This document shows, in pieces, positions 8,646 to 17,277 of a DNA stretch of 64,000 bases; the stretch's first letter is position 1, and each line of letters starts with the position of its first letter. The notes below the pieces were generated by a model. That model ran no database searches and was not told the origin of the DNA. It saw only the letters and a program-made list of their open reading frames with translations. The DNA is from Bacillota bacterium (GTDB taxonomy: Bacteria; Bacillota; Limnochordia; Limnochordales; ZCTH02-B6), in contig PKQS01000007.1 of the NCBI GenBank assembly GCA_017577945.1, positions 1 through 64,000 on the forward strand. Direction: 5' to 3'. A program made the position numbers and the translations under genes.

Positions 8646-9260
8646 TCACAGCCGCTCCACTTCGCGCCGGCCGCCGACGAACAAGCCGGTGATGCGCTCA
8701 GGAAGCGCCCGCACGATCAAGTACGAAACGATGACGGTGAGCAGCTTGTCGGGAATGTCGACGACCAGCGAGTTCAGGAACGATGCGATCCAGATGGGCC
8801 AGCCCCTCGCCACCAGAGCGGCGTACAGCGCGTCGCCCCAGACGTTGCCCGTCTGGCCTTCCCAGAGGCCGACGTTGATGGGCGTCGAGGAGAGCGACGC
8901 CACCAGGGCGACGATGAGGCCCAGGAGCAGGACGCGGCGGAAGTTGGACATCCAGCCCATGAAGGCCAGGGAGCCCACCGTCAGGCCGATGAGGAAGCTC
9001 GGGATCAGGTACCAGAACGAGATGGGGTCGACGGTGATGCCGAAGATGATGTTGTTGATCGCGCCCGAAAAGCCCCCGATCAGCGGCCCGGCCAGCATGG
9101 CGGCGACGGCCGTGCCGATGGAGTCCAGCCACAGGGGCAGCTTGAGGGCGGCCGCGATCCACTTGCCCACGAAGTTGATGCCCACGGCGACGGGGATCAA
9201 CACAATCGACAGCGTCGTCAGCTGCATGGTCCACGGATTCGTCTTCTTTTGCTCGCTCAT
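8646..9260 (-). CDS. ECF transporter substrate-specific (S) component
   Basis: About 204 residues and strongly hydrophobic, with five to six membrane segments. PLWLDSIGTAVAAMLAGPL and a following FSGAINNIIFG are typical of the riboflavin-type S-component superfamily (PF07155-like). The substrate is not recognisable. The ATG chosen (MSEQKKTNPW) has GGGAGGTG about 10 bases upstream; a longer reading adds a non-conserved tail. It is first in the ECF operon, divergent from the acid-sugar genes. No riboswitch was recognised in its leader. Confidence 0.85.
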   Translation of the reverse strand: MSEQKKTNPWTMQLTTLSIVLIPVAVGINFVGKWIAAALKLPLWLDSIGTAVAAMLAGPLIGGFSGAINNIIFGITVDPISFWYLIPSFLIGLTVGSLAFMGWMSNFRRVLLLGLIVALVASLSSTPINVGLWEGQTGNVWGDALYAALVARGWPIWIASFLNSLVVDIPDKLLTVIVSYLIVRALPERITGLFVGGRREVERL

Positions 9261-9337
9261 CCGTTGCCGCACCTCCCACAAGAGCATATTCACGCGCGGC
9301 AGGCCGATCCCTGTCACTTCCATTGTACTGTACCCGT

Positions 9338-9493
9338 CGTGGTATAGTCTGCCATCACTTCGGCGACGTTAACGCTGTCGGCAACCCATTACGGCGGGTC
9401 TTTCCTCCTTGGGCGCGATGATGTGGGAATATACAATACAATAGAGAATATTGCAAAAACGTGGTATAGCCTGCCGGTCGTTCGGCGACGTTA
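9338..9493. promoter_or_regulatory. divergent control region with a 34-bp direct repeat
   Basis: Two 34-bp copies, starting CGTGGTATAG and ending TTCGGCGACGTTA, lie at 9338-9371 and 9460-9493 in the same orientation and differ at about six positions. Between them is an AT-rich segment with the inverted repeat CAATA-N5-TATTG (9439-9453). This spans the intergenic region between the ECF operon (minus) and the permease-kinase-dehydrogenase operon (plus). It is a good candidate for paired operator sites, but no regulator gene lies beside it. Confidence 0.5.
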
Positions 9494-9515
9494 TCGATGG
9501 CGAGGAGGCGAGGCC

Positions 9516-10478
9516 ATGGGACGAGTGCCGATTGTTGACACGCTGCAGCGCGTTCCGGGCGGGATGATGCTCATTCCGCTGCTGTTGGGTTCTCTCGTGC
9601 GCACGTTCGCGCCGGGCTTTCTCGGGCTCGGCTCGTTTACGACGGCGCTGTTCCGGGACAGCGCGCTGCCGCTCATCGCGTTGCTCATCCTGGCCACCGG
9701 CGCGCAGATCAATTTGCGCCAGAGTGGCAAAGTGCTGGCGAAAACGGGCGTCCTGTTGCTTATGAAAACCATCGTGCCGGGGCTGCTGATCATCGGCTTC
9801 GGCTTCTTGTTCGGGCTCGACGGCGTGCTGGGCATCTCGCTGCTGGCGGCGATGGTGGCCTTCATCAACTCGAACGGGGGGCTGTGGCTGGCGTTGGCGT
9901 CGCAGTACGGCGACGAGGAAGACCGCGGGGCGTACATCGCCAGTGCGCTGAACGACGGTCCCTTTTTTACCCTGGTGTTCCTGGGCCTCAGCGGCTTGGG
10001 CGACATCCCGTTCGTCTACGTGGTGGCGGCCATTTTGCCGTTCCTCATCGGCTTCGTGCTGGGCAACTTGGACTACAAGTTCGCTCAGATGATGAAGCCC
10101 GCCTCGGCCATTACGGTGCCGTTTTTCGCCTTCGCGCTGGGCGCGGGCATCGACTTGCGCTCGCTGGCCATCGGCGGCGTCACGGGCATCTTGCTGGGGC
10201 TGCTGGTGGCTCTCCTTACGGGCGCCCTGACGTATCTAGGCTATCGTTGGCTGCTGCGCGAGCGCAGCGCCGTAGGCTTCGCGGCGGGCACCACGGCGGG
10301 CAACTCGGTGGCAACGCCGGCCATCGTGGCGCAGGCGGACCCGGCGTTCGTGCCTTACGTGGGGGTGGCCACGGCGCAGGTCGCGGCGGCGGTGCTGGTA
10401 ACGGCCATCGTGGCGCCGCTGCTGACGCACTACATGAACCGGCGGCTCCGGGGCCGGCGGTCCGCAGCGCGGGCGTGA
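9516..10478 (+). CDS. KdgT-like acid-sugar permease
   Basis: 320 residues and about ten membrane segments. PGGMMLIPLLLGSL at the N-terminus and TTAGNSVATPAIVA near the C-terminus are diagnostic of the 2-keto-3-deoxygluconate permease family. The downstream kinase and dehydrogenase handle four-carbon acid sugars, so the transported substrate is more likely D-threonate, D-erythronate or a relative than KDG itself. GAGGAGG lies 8 bases before the ATG. Only 16 bp separate it from the kinase gene, so they are surely co-transcribed. Confidence 0.88.
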   Translation: MGRVPIVDTLQRVPGGMMLIPLLLGSLVRTFAPGFLGLGSFTTALFRDSALPLIALLILATGAQINLRQSGKVLAKTGVLLLMKTIVPGLLIIGFGFLFGLDGVLGISLLAAMVAFINSNGGLWLALASQYGDEEDRGAYIASALNDGPFFTLVFLGLSGLGDIPFVYVVAAILPFLIGFVLGNLDYKFAQMMKPASAITVPFFAFALGAGIDLRSLAIGGVTGILLGLLVALLTGALTYLGYRWLLRERSAVGFAAGTTAGNSVATPAIVAQADPAFVPYVGVATAQVAAAVLVTAIVAPLLTHYMNRRLRGRRSAARA

Positions 10479-10494
10479 CGGGAGGTCCGGAGCC

Positions 10495-11796
10495 GTGAGC
10501 GCTGGGTGGGAGACGTACGCGGTCATCGCCGACGATTTGACGGGGGCGGGCGACACGGGCGTGCAGTTCGCGCGGGCGGGCTTGCAGACGCGGGCGCTGT
10601 TCGGCGAGTGGAGCGGGTTGGAGGCGGAGGGGGCCGATGTGGTCGTCATCAGCACGGACAGCCGCGCCCTGGCGCCGGAAGACGCATACGGCGCGGTGGC
10701 TGCGGCGGCCGCCAAGCTGCGCGACGCCGGAATCCGCCCCGTCTATAAGAAGATCGACTCCACCATGCGCGGACCTGTCGGCGCTGAAATCGACGCGGTG
10801 CTGGACGTGTTCCGGCTGCCGCTGGCCGTCGTGTGTCCGGCGTTTCCGGAAAACGGGCGGGTCGTGGTGGGCGGGTGCCTGCTGGTGGGCGGTGAGCCGG
10901 TGGCCCGCACGGCGCTGCGGCGTGACCCGGTGGCGCCCGTGCGGGACAGCTCGCTCGCGGCGCTGCTGGCGGCGCAAAGCCGGCGGCCTGTGCACCACGT
11001 CGGCGTGGACCTGCTGGACGAAGGGGCTGCGGCGCTGGCGGAGCGGCTGGGAGCGTTGCTGCGGGGCGGCGAGGGCGTGGTCGTGGTGGACGCGGTGACC
11101 GCCTCGGACCTGGAAGCCATCGTGCAGGCGACGGCGGCGGTGCGCGAGCAAGTGCTGCTGGTGGGGTCGGCGGGGCTGGCGCTGCCGCTGGCGCGCGAGC
11201 TCGCGGCGGGTCGGAGGGAGGGGCGCCCGGAGGCTCGCGCCCGCGGGGTACTGGTGGTCGTCGGGTCGGTGAACCCGGTGGCGCGAAGGCAGATGGCGGG
11301 GCTCCTGCAGCAGGAGCGGGCGCGGGCGATAATGCTGGACCCGCGGGTGCTGCTGGGGGACGAGGCGGGGCGGCGGCGGGCGGCGGAGGAGGTGCGGGCG
11401 GCGGCGCGGGCGACGCCGGGCGGGGTCGTCGTGTTGACGACGCCGGGAGAGGCGGCCGACGTGGAAGCGGCGCAGCGGCTCGGGGCGGAGCGGGGCTTGG
11501 GGCCGCACGAGGTGGCGCTGCGGATTGCGGAAAGCTTGGGTGAGGCCGCCGCGGAAGCGTTGCTGGCGGCGGATTTCGCCGGCGTGGTCGCTACGGGCGG
11601 CGACACGGCGCGGGCGCTGCTGGGCGCGCTGGGGGCGAAGGGAATCGATCTGGTCGCGGAAGTGGCGCCGGGCATTCCGCTGGGGCGGCTGCACGGCGGG
11701 CGCCGGCCGGGGCTGGCCGTGGTGACGAAGGCGGGCGGGTTCGGCGGGCCGGACGCGCTGGTGCGGGCGGCCGCGCTCCTGGCGGAGCAGGCATAG
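10495..11796 (+). CDS. dtnK: four-carbon acid sugar kinase (DUF1537 family), D-threonate kinase-like
   Basis: 433 residues, the normal length. The N-terminal domain starts with VIADDLTGAGDTG, the sugar-binding signature of the family, and contains YKKIDSTMRGPVGAE. The C-terminal nucleotide-binding half includes VVVGSVNPV and VVATGGDTAR. Members phosphorylate D-threonate, D-erythronate or 3-oxo-tetronates at O4 with ATP. Pairing with a PdxA2-type dehydrogenase, with no aldolase or isomerase, points to D-threonate or D-erythronate rather than 3-oxo-tetronate. The start is GTG with GGAGGT upstream. Confidence 0.88.
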   Translation: MSAGWETYAVIADDLTGAGDTGVQFARAGLQTRALFGEWSGLEAEGADVVVISTDSRALAPEDAYGAVAAAAAKLRDAGIRPVYKKIDSTMRGPVGAEIDAVLDVFRLPLAVVCPAFPENGRVVVGGCLLVGGEPVARTALRRDPVAPVRDSSLAALLAAQSRRPVHHVGVDLLDEGAAALAERLGALLRGGEGVVVVDAVTASDLEAIVQATAAVREQVLLVGSAGLALPLARELAAGRREGRPEARARGVLVVVGSVNPVARRQMAGLLQQERARAIMLDPRVLLGDEAGRRRAAEEVRAAARATPGGVVVLTTPGEAADVEAAQRLGAERGLGPHEVALRIAESLGEAAAEALLAADFAGVVATGGDTARALLGALGAKGIDLVAEVAPGIPLGRLHGGRRPGLAVVTKAGGFGGPDALVRAAALLAEQA

Positions 11797-11827
11797 CTGA
11801 GCGGCGCCGGAGCGTAGGAGGGGGAAC

Positions 11828-12925
11828 ATGGCGGCCAACGGGAACAAGGCCAACGGGGCGGCGGGGACCGCGCAGCGGCCGCTTTTGGCCGTGACGATGG
11901 GCGACGCGGCGGGCATCGGCCCGGAAATCATCGTCAAAGCGCTGGCGCGCCTGGACGTGCTGGCGGCGTGCCGCCCGCTGGTCATCGGCGACGCGGACAT
12001 CATGGAGAGCCACCTGCGCTTCTGGCCGCGGGAGCAGGGGGCGACGTCGGTGAGGCCGGCAGTGCGGCGGGTGGCGGCGCCGGAGGAAGTAGGCGACGTG
12101 CCGTGGGGCACCATTCCGGTGCTGCAGCCGGGGGCGCCGCTGGCCTCAGTCCGGCCTGGGCAGTTGTCGGCGGAAGCGGGGCGCGGGGCCGTCGAGTACG
12201 TGCTGGCCGCGGCCGAGCTGGCGAAGGCGGGGCGGGTGGCCGGCATCGTGACGGCGCCGCTCAACAAAGAAGCCATCCACTTGGCAGGCTATCAGTTTCC
12301 GGGCCACACGGAGCTGCTGGCGCAAGCGTTCGGCGTCAAGACGTTTTCGCTGGTGCTGTCGGCGCGCGACATGTTCGTCTTCCACGTGACCACGCACGTG
12401 TCGCTGCGCCAAGCGCTGGACTTGATTACGATTCCCCGCGTCTTGGCCCAGATCCGCCTGGCGCACTGGTTGGCCGCGGCGCTGGACTTGTCCGGCGAGC
12501 CCATCGCGGTGGCGGGCGTCAATCCGCATGCGGGCGAAGGCGGCTTGTTCGGCACCGAGGAGCGGGACGTCATCGAGCCGGCCATCAAGCAGGCCAGGGC
12601 GGAGGGCATTCCGGCCGTGGGGCCGCTGCCGGCGGACGTCTTGTTTCCCCGCGCGGCCCGGGGGCGGTACCGGTTCGTCATCGCCATGTACCACGACCAG
12701 GGGCACGCGGTGTTCAAGACGCTGTATTTCGACGAAGGCGTCAACGTCACCGCCGGCTTGCCCGTCATCCGCACGTCCGTGGACCACGGAACGGCCTTCG
12801 ACATCGCCGGCCAAGGCGTCGCCAAGGAGGACAGCCTCGTGGCCGCCATCGACCTGGCGGCGCGCCTTGGACCCAAGTGGCCGGCGGTCTACGAGCGCGC
12901 CAAAGCCTACGAGGCCGACTTGTAA
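11828..12925 (+). CDS. pdxA2: PdxA2-type 4-phospho-D-threonate/erythronate dehydrogenase
   Basis: 365 residues. Motifs of the PdxA superfamily are complete: TMGDAAGIGPEI, GHTELLAQAFG, FHVTTHVSL, GVNPHAGEGGLFG, YHDQGH and TSVDHGTAFDIAG, including the metal-binding histidines. It oxidises the 4-phosphorylated acid sugar made by the upstream kinase, with decarboxylation to dihydroxyacetone phosphate, using NAD+. A role in pyridoxal phosphate synthesis (true PdxA) is less likely given the operon. The first about 17 residues are a non-conserved extension. It converges with the chemoreceptor gene 27 bp away, with no visible terminator. Confidence 0.86.
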   Translation: MAANGNKANGAAGTAQRPLLAVTMGDAAGIGPEIIVKALARLDVLAACRPLVIGDADIMESHLRFWPREQGATSVRPAVRRVAAPEEVGDVPWGTIPVLQPGAPLASVRPGQLSAEAGRGAVEYVLAAAELAKAGRVAGIVTAPLNKEAIHLAGYQFPGHTELLAQAFGVKTFSLVLSARDMFVFHVTTHVSLRQALDLITIPRVLAQIRLAHWLAAALDLSGEPIAVAGVNPHAGEGGLFGTEERDVIEPAIKQARAEGIPAVGPLPADVLFPRAARGRYRFVIAMYHDQGHAVFKTLYFDEGVNVTAGLPVIRTSVDHGTAFDIAGQGVAKEDSLVAAIDLAARLGPKWPAVYERAKAYEADL

Positions 12926-12952
12926 GCCGTCGATTCAAAGGCGAGGGCGCCG

Positions 12953-14443
12953 TTACAGGCGGAAACGCCCAACCAGCTGGTCCAGTTCGGCCGCGAGGTC
13001 GGTCAGGCGCTGCACCGCGCCGCGCATCTCGAGGGCGGCCGCGTTGACCTGCTGCGTGGAGGAACTCACCTGGTCCGCGCCGTGGGCCGTCTCCTCCGAC
13101 ACGGCCGCCACTTCGTCCATGGCGTGGATGACGTTGTCGCTGGCCGCCGTCATGCGCTTGGTCGACGCGGTATTCTCCTCCGTAATCCGCGCCATTTCTT
13201 GCATGGCCTGCCGCATGGCGGGGCCGGCGGCGGCCATCTGCTGGGTCGCGGCGGAGATGGCGTGCGCCAGGCTGTCGGTCGTCCCAATGGCGGTGATAAT
13301 TTCCTGCAGCGCACTGCGCGCCCGGCCGGCCAGCTCGGCGGTGGTGTTGGCGTAGCTGGCGCCGAGTTCGATGGAACCGACGGCGGCGTCGACCGCCGCT
13401 TGGACATCGTTGATGAGGCGGCCGATCTGGCGTGCCGACTCCGACGCTCGCACCGCCAATTTGCGCACTTCGTCGGCGACGACGCCAAACCCCTTGCCGT
13501 GCTCCCCGGCGCGGGCGGCTTCAATGGCGGCGTTGAGGGCCAGCAGGTTGGTCTGCTCGGCGATTTCGCCGATGAGGTCCACGATCTGGCCGATTTGCGC
13601 CGAGTAGCTGCGCAGTTCCGCCACGCGGCGGGTCAGCTCGTCGGTGACGGCGCGCAGCTGGCCGATGGACTGCACCACGTGTTCGACGGCTTCTCCGCCC
13701 GCCTGCGCCCGCCGCAGGCCGTGGCTGGCCGCCTCCGCCACTTGCCGCGCCGAATTCGCCACTTGCTCCACGCCTTGCAAAATTTGCTCCAGCAGCCGGA
13801 CCGTTTTCTCCACCTGCTGCATCTGCCGCTCGGCGCCCGCGTCGATTTGCTCGATGGCGCGGCGCAGCTCCGCCATGGCCGTGGCCGTCACCTGCATGTG
13901 CTCGACTTGATTCTCGGTGCCTTTGGCCACTTCCGCGACGACGGCCGCGATGTGGGACGTGGCGTTCGTGGTCTCCCGGGCGGCCTCCAGGAGCTTCTGC
14001 CCGTTTTCCATCAGCATGCCGCTGGTCTTGCGGATTTGCGTGATCATGTCCTTCAGGTGCGCCAGCATCCGGTTGAAGGCCGTCGCCAGGTCTTCGATTT
14101 CATCGCGCGAGCGGACTTGCAGCTCCTGCACGGTCAAGTCGCCGTCCGCGATGCGCAGCGCGGCCTGGGCCGCCTGCCGGACGGGGACGGCGGTGACGCG
14201 GGTGAAGAGCACCTGCACCACGACCGCGCCGGCTACCGCCAGGCCCGCCAGGGTCCACATGAGCCGCTGGTGGAGCGTCAGGACCTGTTGCACCGAGTCG
14301 GGCGCGGCCGCAAGCTGCAGCTCGACTTCATACGCCTCCGCAATCGACTGAAAGCCGCTGAGGCCAACGTACATCGTGCTGCCGATGAGCATGAGGACCA
14401 AGACGAAACCGATCCCGAGTTTCGCGCCGATGGACCACCGCAC
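12953..14443 (-). CDS. methyl-accepting chemotaxis protein
   Basis: 496 residues. Two membrane helices (about 8-27 and 61-79) bracket an extracytoplasmic loop of only about 33 residues, so there is no classic ligand-binding domain. A HAMP domain (about 80-132) follows, then a long coiled-coil signalling domain with the hairpin tip [19 protein letters not shown] and [13 protein letters not shown]. It probably senses membrane or internal cues, or relays from a partner. The GTG start chosen has GGAAAGGAAT about 8 bases upstream; a GTG ten codons earlier has no such site. No other chemotaxis genes are nearby. Confidence 0.9.
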   Translation of the reverse strand: MRWSIGAKLGIGFVLVLMLIGSTMYVGLSGFQSIAEAYEVELQLAAAPDSVQQVLTLHQRLMWTLAGLAVAGAVVVQVLFTRVTAVPVRQAAQAALRIADGDLTVQELQVRSRDEIEDLATAFNRMLAHLKDMITQIRKTSGMLMENGQKLLEAARETTNATSHIAAVVAEVAKGTENQVEHMQVTATAMAELRRAIEQIDAGAERQMQQVEKTVRLLEQILQGVEQVANSARQVAEAASHGLRRAQAGGEAVEHVVQSIGQLRAVTDELTRRVAELRSYSAQIGQIVDLIGEIAEQTNLLALNAAIEAARAGEHGKGFGVVADEVRKLAVRASESARQIGRLINDVQAAVDAAVGSIELGASYANTTAELAGRARSALQEIITAIGTTDSLAHAISAATQQMAAAGPAMRQAMQEMARITEENTASTKRMTAASDNVIHAMDEVAAVSEETAHGADQVSSSTQQVNAAALEMRGAVQRLTDLAAELDQLVGRFRL

Positions 14444-14598
14444 GGCACATATTCCTTTCCCGTCGTTCGGCACGCCGGCCGAAGCGACCCGTCTCGAATC
14501 ACCACTTCTTGAACACTTCTTCAGGCGCAGTCAGCGATTCGATTCGAAACTCGCGGCGTGACGGAGTCCTGCCTGGGTTTTCCCGGAATGACGTTTTC

Positions 14599-14634
14599 TA
14601 GCTTTCATCGAAGCTATATTTTCATCGAAGCTAT
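14599..14634. repeat. 15-bp direct repeat containing a palindrome
   Basis: TTTCATCGAAGCTAT occurs at 14603-14617 and 14620-14634, a 17-bp period. The first copy is extended to TAGCTT-TCATCG-AAGCTA, an inverted repeat. Position and AT content suit an operator or promoter region for the chemoreceptor gene. Confidence 0.45.
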
Positions 14635-14807
14635 GATACCGATTTGGTGACAAAATGCCAACCAACAACAGTTCTTCCCGAAAACGGCGTCTGTCTTCCT
14701 GAGCGGCCGGTGTCGCCGGCCGGTCGTGGCTCCGGTGGCGACTGCGCCGGGCATTGCTCCGGTTCCGGCTGCGCGGTCAGGCGAAGGGCGCGAAGAAAAT
14801 GCAGTGG

Positions 14808-14890
14808 GGCGCAAGGTTGAATGGAAGTGCAAGGTGGAATAGAGGCGCAAGGTCGAATAGAAGCGCAGGGTGGAATCGAAGCGCGGCTGA
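14808..14890. repeat. 18-bp tandem repeat, about 4.5 copies
   Basis: Four 18-bp units, at 14819-14836, 14837-14854, 14855-14872 and 14873-14890, follow the pattern GAATNGAAGCGCAAGGTG with one to four changes each. A partial unit precedes them. They sit in the leader of the SDR gene. The period is a multiple of three, so the array reads as a six-residue repeat in open frames on both strands, but I see no evidence that it is translated. Confidence 0.75.
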
Positions 14891-14927
14891 AGGGAAAGGC
14901 AGAGACACGGAGGGAGAGGCGGCGGCC

Positions 14928-15734
14928 GTGACGAGGACAACCGAGGACGCGTTCTGGCGCGGGAAGACGGTGCTGGTGACGGGGGCGTCGTCGGGCATCG
15001 GGGCGGCGCTGGCGAAGGAGTTGGCGCGGCACGGGGCGCGGGTGGGGTTGTTCGCTAGGCGGCGGGAGCGCCTCCAGGAGTTGGCGCGGGACATTGCGGC
15101 CGAAGGCGGCTGGGCTTTGGCGCTGCCGGGCGACGTGGCCCGGCGGGAAGACGTATCCCGGGCCGTGGAGCAGTTGGCGGCGGCCGCCGGGCCGGTGGAC
15201 GTGCTGGTCGCGAACGCGGGCCGCTCCTTGCGGGGGCTGGAGGAGACCAGCGCGGCGGCGGTAGAGGATGTCATGCGGGTGAACTTTGTCGGCGCCGTGT
15301 ATGCGCTGGAGGCCGTACTGCCGGGCATGCGCGAGCGCGGCCGCGGCAGCATCGTCGCCGTTTCCAGCGCCCTGGCGCTGCTCCCGAAGCTGGCGGGCAG
15401 CCACGCGTACTCCGCCAGCAAGACGGCCATGGGGCGCTACTTCGAAGGCCTGGGCCGCGAGCTGCGGCGCGAGGGCATCTTCGTTACCGTGGTTTACCCG
15501 GGCTTCGTCCGGACGGAGATGACGGCGGGGAACAGCTTCATGCCGTTCCTGCTGGAACCCGAGGACGCGGCGGCCATTATCCGCAAGGCCGTGGAGCGGC
15601 GCCGGCCGCGGCTGGTTTTCCCGTGGCCGATTCTCTGGCTCGGGCGCGCCGCGCAACTGGTACCGGTGAGCTGGCAGCTGCGGGCGAGGCGGCGCTGGTT
15701 GGACGGACGCCGGCGGGAAGGCGCATCGGCTTGA
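14928..15734 (+). CDS. short-chain dehydrogenase/reductase (classical SDR)
   Basis: 268 residues. The cofactor motif TGASSGIG follows VLVTG, NAG appears as VANAGRS, and the catalytic Ser and YxxxK are seen in AVSSALALLP and HAYSASKTA. An Arg-rich FARRRERL after strand 2 suggests NADP(H) preference. The C-terminal stretch (LVFPWPILWLGRAAQLVPV) is hydrophobic and may associate with membrane, as in DltE/YqjQ-like SDRs. The substrate is unknown. The GTG chosen has GGAGGGAG upstream; longer readings run into the 18-bp tandem repeat. Confidence 0.82.
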   Translation: MTRTTEDAFWRGKTVLVTGASSGIGAALAKELARHGARVGLFARRRERLQELARDIAAEGGWALALPGDVARREDVSRAVEQLAAAAGPVDVLVANAGRSLRGLEETSAAAVEDVMRVNFVGAVYALEAVLPGMRERGRGSIVAVSSALALLPKLAGSHAYSASKTAMGRYFEGLGRELRREGIFVTVVYPGFVRTEMTAGNSFMPFLLEPEDAAAIIRKAVERRRPRLVFPWPILWLGRAAQLVPVSWQLRARRRWLDGRRREGASA

Positions 15735-15842
15735 CGCGCCGGCGCCGAGGCGCGCCAGGGTCAAGACGGCGGCCGTCGAAACCGAGGGGGACGGCCGGAG
15801 GTCAGGGACCTCGGGAGAAACAAACGCAGGGGGGATGCGGGC

Positions 15843-16253
15843 GTGTATTTGAGTTACTTGATGGGAGCGCCGCGGCTGACGGACGAGGAGCTGTTGGCGC
15901 TGGGCGCCGAAATCGTGCAGCGGGGCAAGACGGTGCGCTGCCTGCGGGTGCCGGCCGCGGCGGTGGACGAGTACTTGCGGCTCGTGGCCGAAAAACTGGA
16001 GCCGACGTACTGGAACGAGGTCGTGGGTCCGCGCGACATCCGGTTCGTGTTCAAGCTGGAGGACGGGTCCGTACGGCTGCTGCCGCTGGGGCCGGACACC
16101 GAGGCGGAGATCGGCGCGCTGTGCGCCGCGCTCAACAACGAGCCGCCGGAAAAAACGAAAGACGTGCTGCGCTACTTGGCCAGCAACCGTTTCTACCGGG
16201 ACGCGCTGGCGGAGTGGTACGGGGTGGATGCGGCGGCCGCGCCGGGCGAGTGA
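15843..16253 (+). CDS. conserved-looking small protein of unknown function
   Basis: 136 residues, soluble, with mixed alpha/beta composition and a Trp/Tyr-containing centre (EPTYWNEVVGPRDIRFVFKLE). I do not recognise the family. Start is GTG with GGGGGAT upstream. Codon use is like its neighbours (strong third-position GC), which supports coding. It follows the SDR gene by about 110 bp and converges with the uracil-DNA glycosylase gene. No motif suggests an activity. Confidence 0.6.
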   Translation: MYLSYLMGAPRLTDEELLALGAEIVQRGKTVRCLRVPAAAVDEYLRLVAEKLEPTYWNEVVGPRDIRFVFKLEDGSVRLLPLGPDTEAEIGALCAALNNEPPEKTKDVLRYLASNRFYRDALAEWYGVDAAAAPGE

Positions 16254-16335
16254 CGCGGGCCGCGGAGCGCCGGGGACACCCGCGCAGCGTCGGCGAGCGC
16301 TGGCCGGACCTGCCGCCGGCGATGCCCGCGCGGCG

Positions 16336-17178
16336 TCATCCATTGCACGCCGGCCCTTGCGCCGGGGATGAGTCGTCGATCAGGGCGCGCGCCGCGGCGA
16401 AGACCGAGTGGAACATGGGCTTGGTCAGGCGGCCGGTTTGGGTGTTCTGGCGGCTCGGATGATAAGACATCAACAGCGTCGGCTGGGCCGGGTCCCAAGC
16501 GAACCGGGCGCCGTGTGCGAAAACAGGTTTTTTCACATCCGGCTTGATGCGGCCCAGTTCCTTCATGGCGCGCCAGAAGGCGTCAAAGCCCGTGCGGCCC
16601 AGGACGATGACGACCTGCAGGTTGGTCAGCAGCTCCAGCTCGCGCCGGAGGAAGGGCAGGCAGTTGCTCAGCTCCTCCGGCGTCGGCTTGTTGTCGGGCG
16701 GAGCGCAATGTGCCGCGGCGGTGATGTACGCGTCGATGAGCCGCAAGCCGTCGCCGCGGTGGACGGAGGTAGGCTGGTTGGCGAAACCGTAGGCGTGCAG
16801 CGCCTCGACGAGCCAATCGCCTGAGCTGTCGCCGGTGAACATGCGGCCGGTGCGGTTGCCGCCGTGCGCCGCGGGCGCCAGGCCGACGACCAGCAGCCGC
16901 GCCGCCGGGTCGCCGAAGCTGGGCACCGGTTTGCCCCAGTACTCCCAGTCGGCGTACATGCGCCGCTTGGCGCGAGCCACCGCTTGGCAGTGGGCGACGA
17001 GGCGGGGGCAGCGCCTGCACGCGACGATTTCCTCGTGGAGGCGCTGGAGAGCCGCCGCATTCGGCGGCGACGGGGGCGGGTTCTGCGCCGCGGTTCCATT
17101 GATCTGCGGGCTCGGCAAGCCTGTGCACGTTTTATCGCCCACCAGCGGGCGAGCAGGCGCCGGTTCAAGTTTCGGCAC
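16336..17178 (-). CDS. uracil-DNA glycosylase, family 5 (UdgB-like)
   Basis: About 280 residues. Motif A is GLAPAAHGGNRTGRMFTGD, followed by SSG, as in family 5 enzymes that lack the usual polar catalytic residue. Motif B is HPSRQNTQTGR. Cys residues in CRRCPRL, plus later AHCAPP and SNC, are placed to bind a 4Fe-4S cluster. It would remove uracil and hypoxanthine from DNA, typical of thermophiles and GC-rich bacteria. The GTG start chosen has AAAGGAG about 9 bases upstream; the GTG nine codons earlier has none. It follows the Mpg gene on the same strand, a small base-excision repair pair. Confidence 0.9.
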   Translation of the reverse strand: MPKLEPAPARPLVGDKTCTGLPSPQINGTAAQNPPPSPPNAAALQRLHEEIVACRRCPRLVAHCQAVARAKRRMYADWEYWGKPVPSFGDPAARLLVVGLAPAAHGGNRTGRMFTGDSSGDWLVEALHAYGFANQPTSVHRGDGLRLIDAYITAAAHCAPPDNKPTPEELSNCLPFLRRELELLTNLQVVIVLGRTGFDAFWRAMKELGRIKPDVKKPVFAHGARFAWDPAQPTLLMSYHPSRQNTQTGRLTKPMFHSVFAAARALIDDSSPAQGPACNG

Positions 17179-17277
17179 GGCGGATGTCTCCTTTCGAAAC
17201 GGCACCGGGCGGCGTCTCAGCGAAGTGTCTCGGCGGCGTCGCGTCTCAGCGAGACCCTGGCGGCGCGCCGGCGTCGC

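Larger units (their letters stand above)
14444..14927. other. intergenic region with two repeat families
   Basis: The region lies between the divergent chemoreceptor and SDR genes. It holds a 15-bp direct repeat, an 18-bp tandem repeat (both listed separately) and leader sequence. Some strands are open through the tandem repeat, but no start with a good ribosome-binding site is seen there. I find no RNA gene or recognised riboswitch. Confidence 0.5.

Noticed and set aside
10216..12276. 686-codon open frame on the minus strand
   Set aside because: Runs antisense through three confidently identified genes; stop-free because of GC content.
14444..14640. Possible c-di-GMP riboswitch before the chemoreceptor gene
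   Set aside because: The conserved GEMM core sequences (tetraloop and receptor) could not be found.
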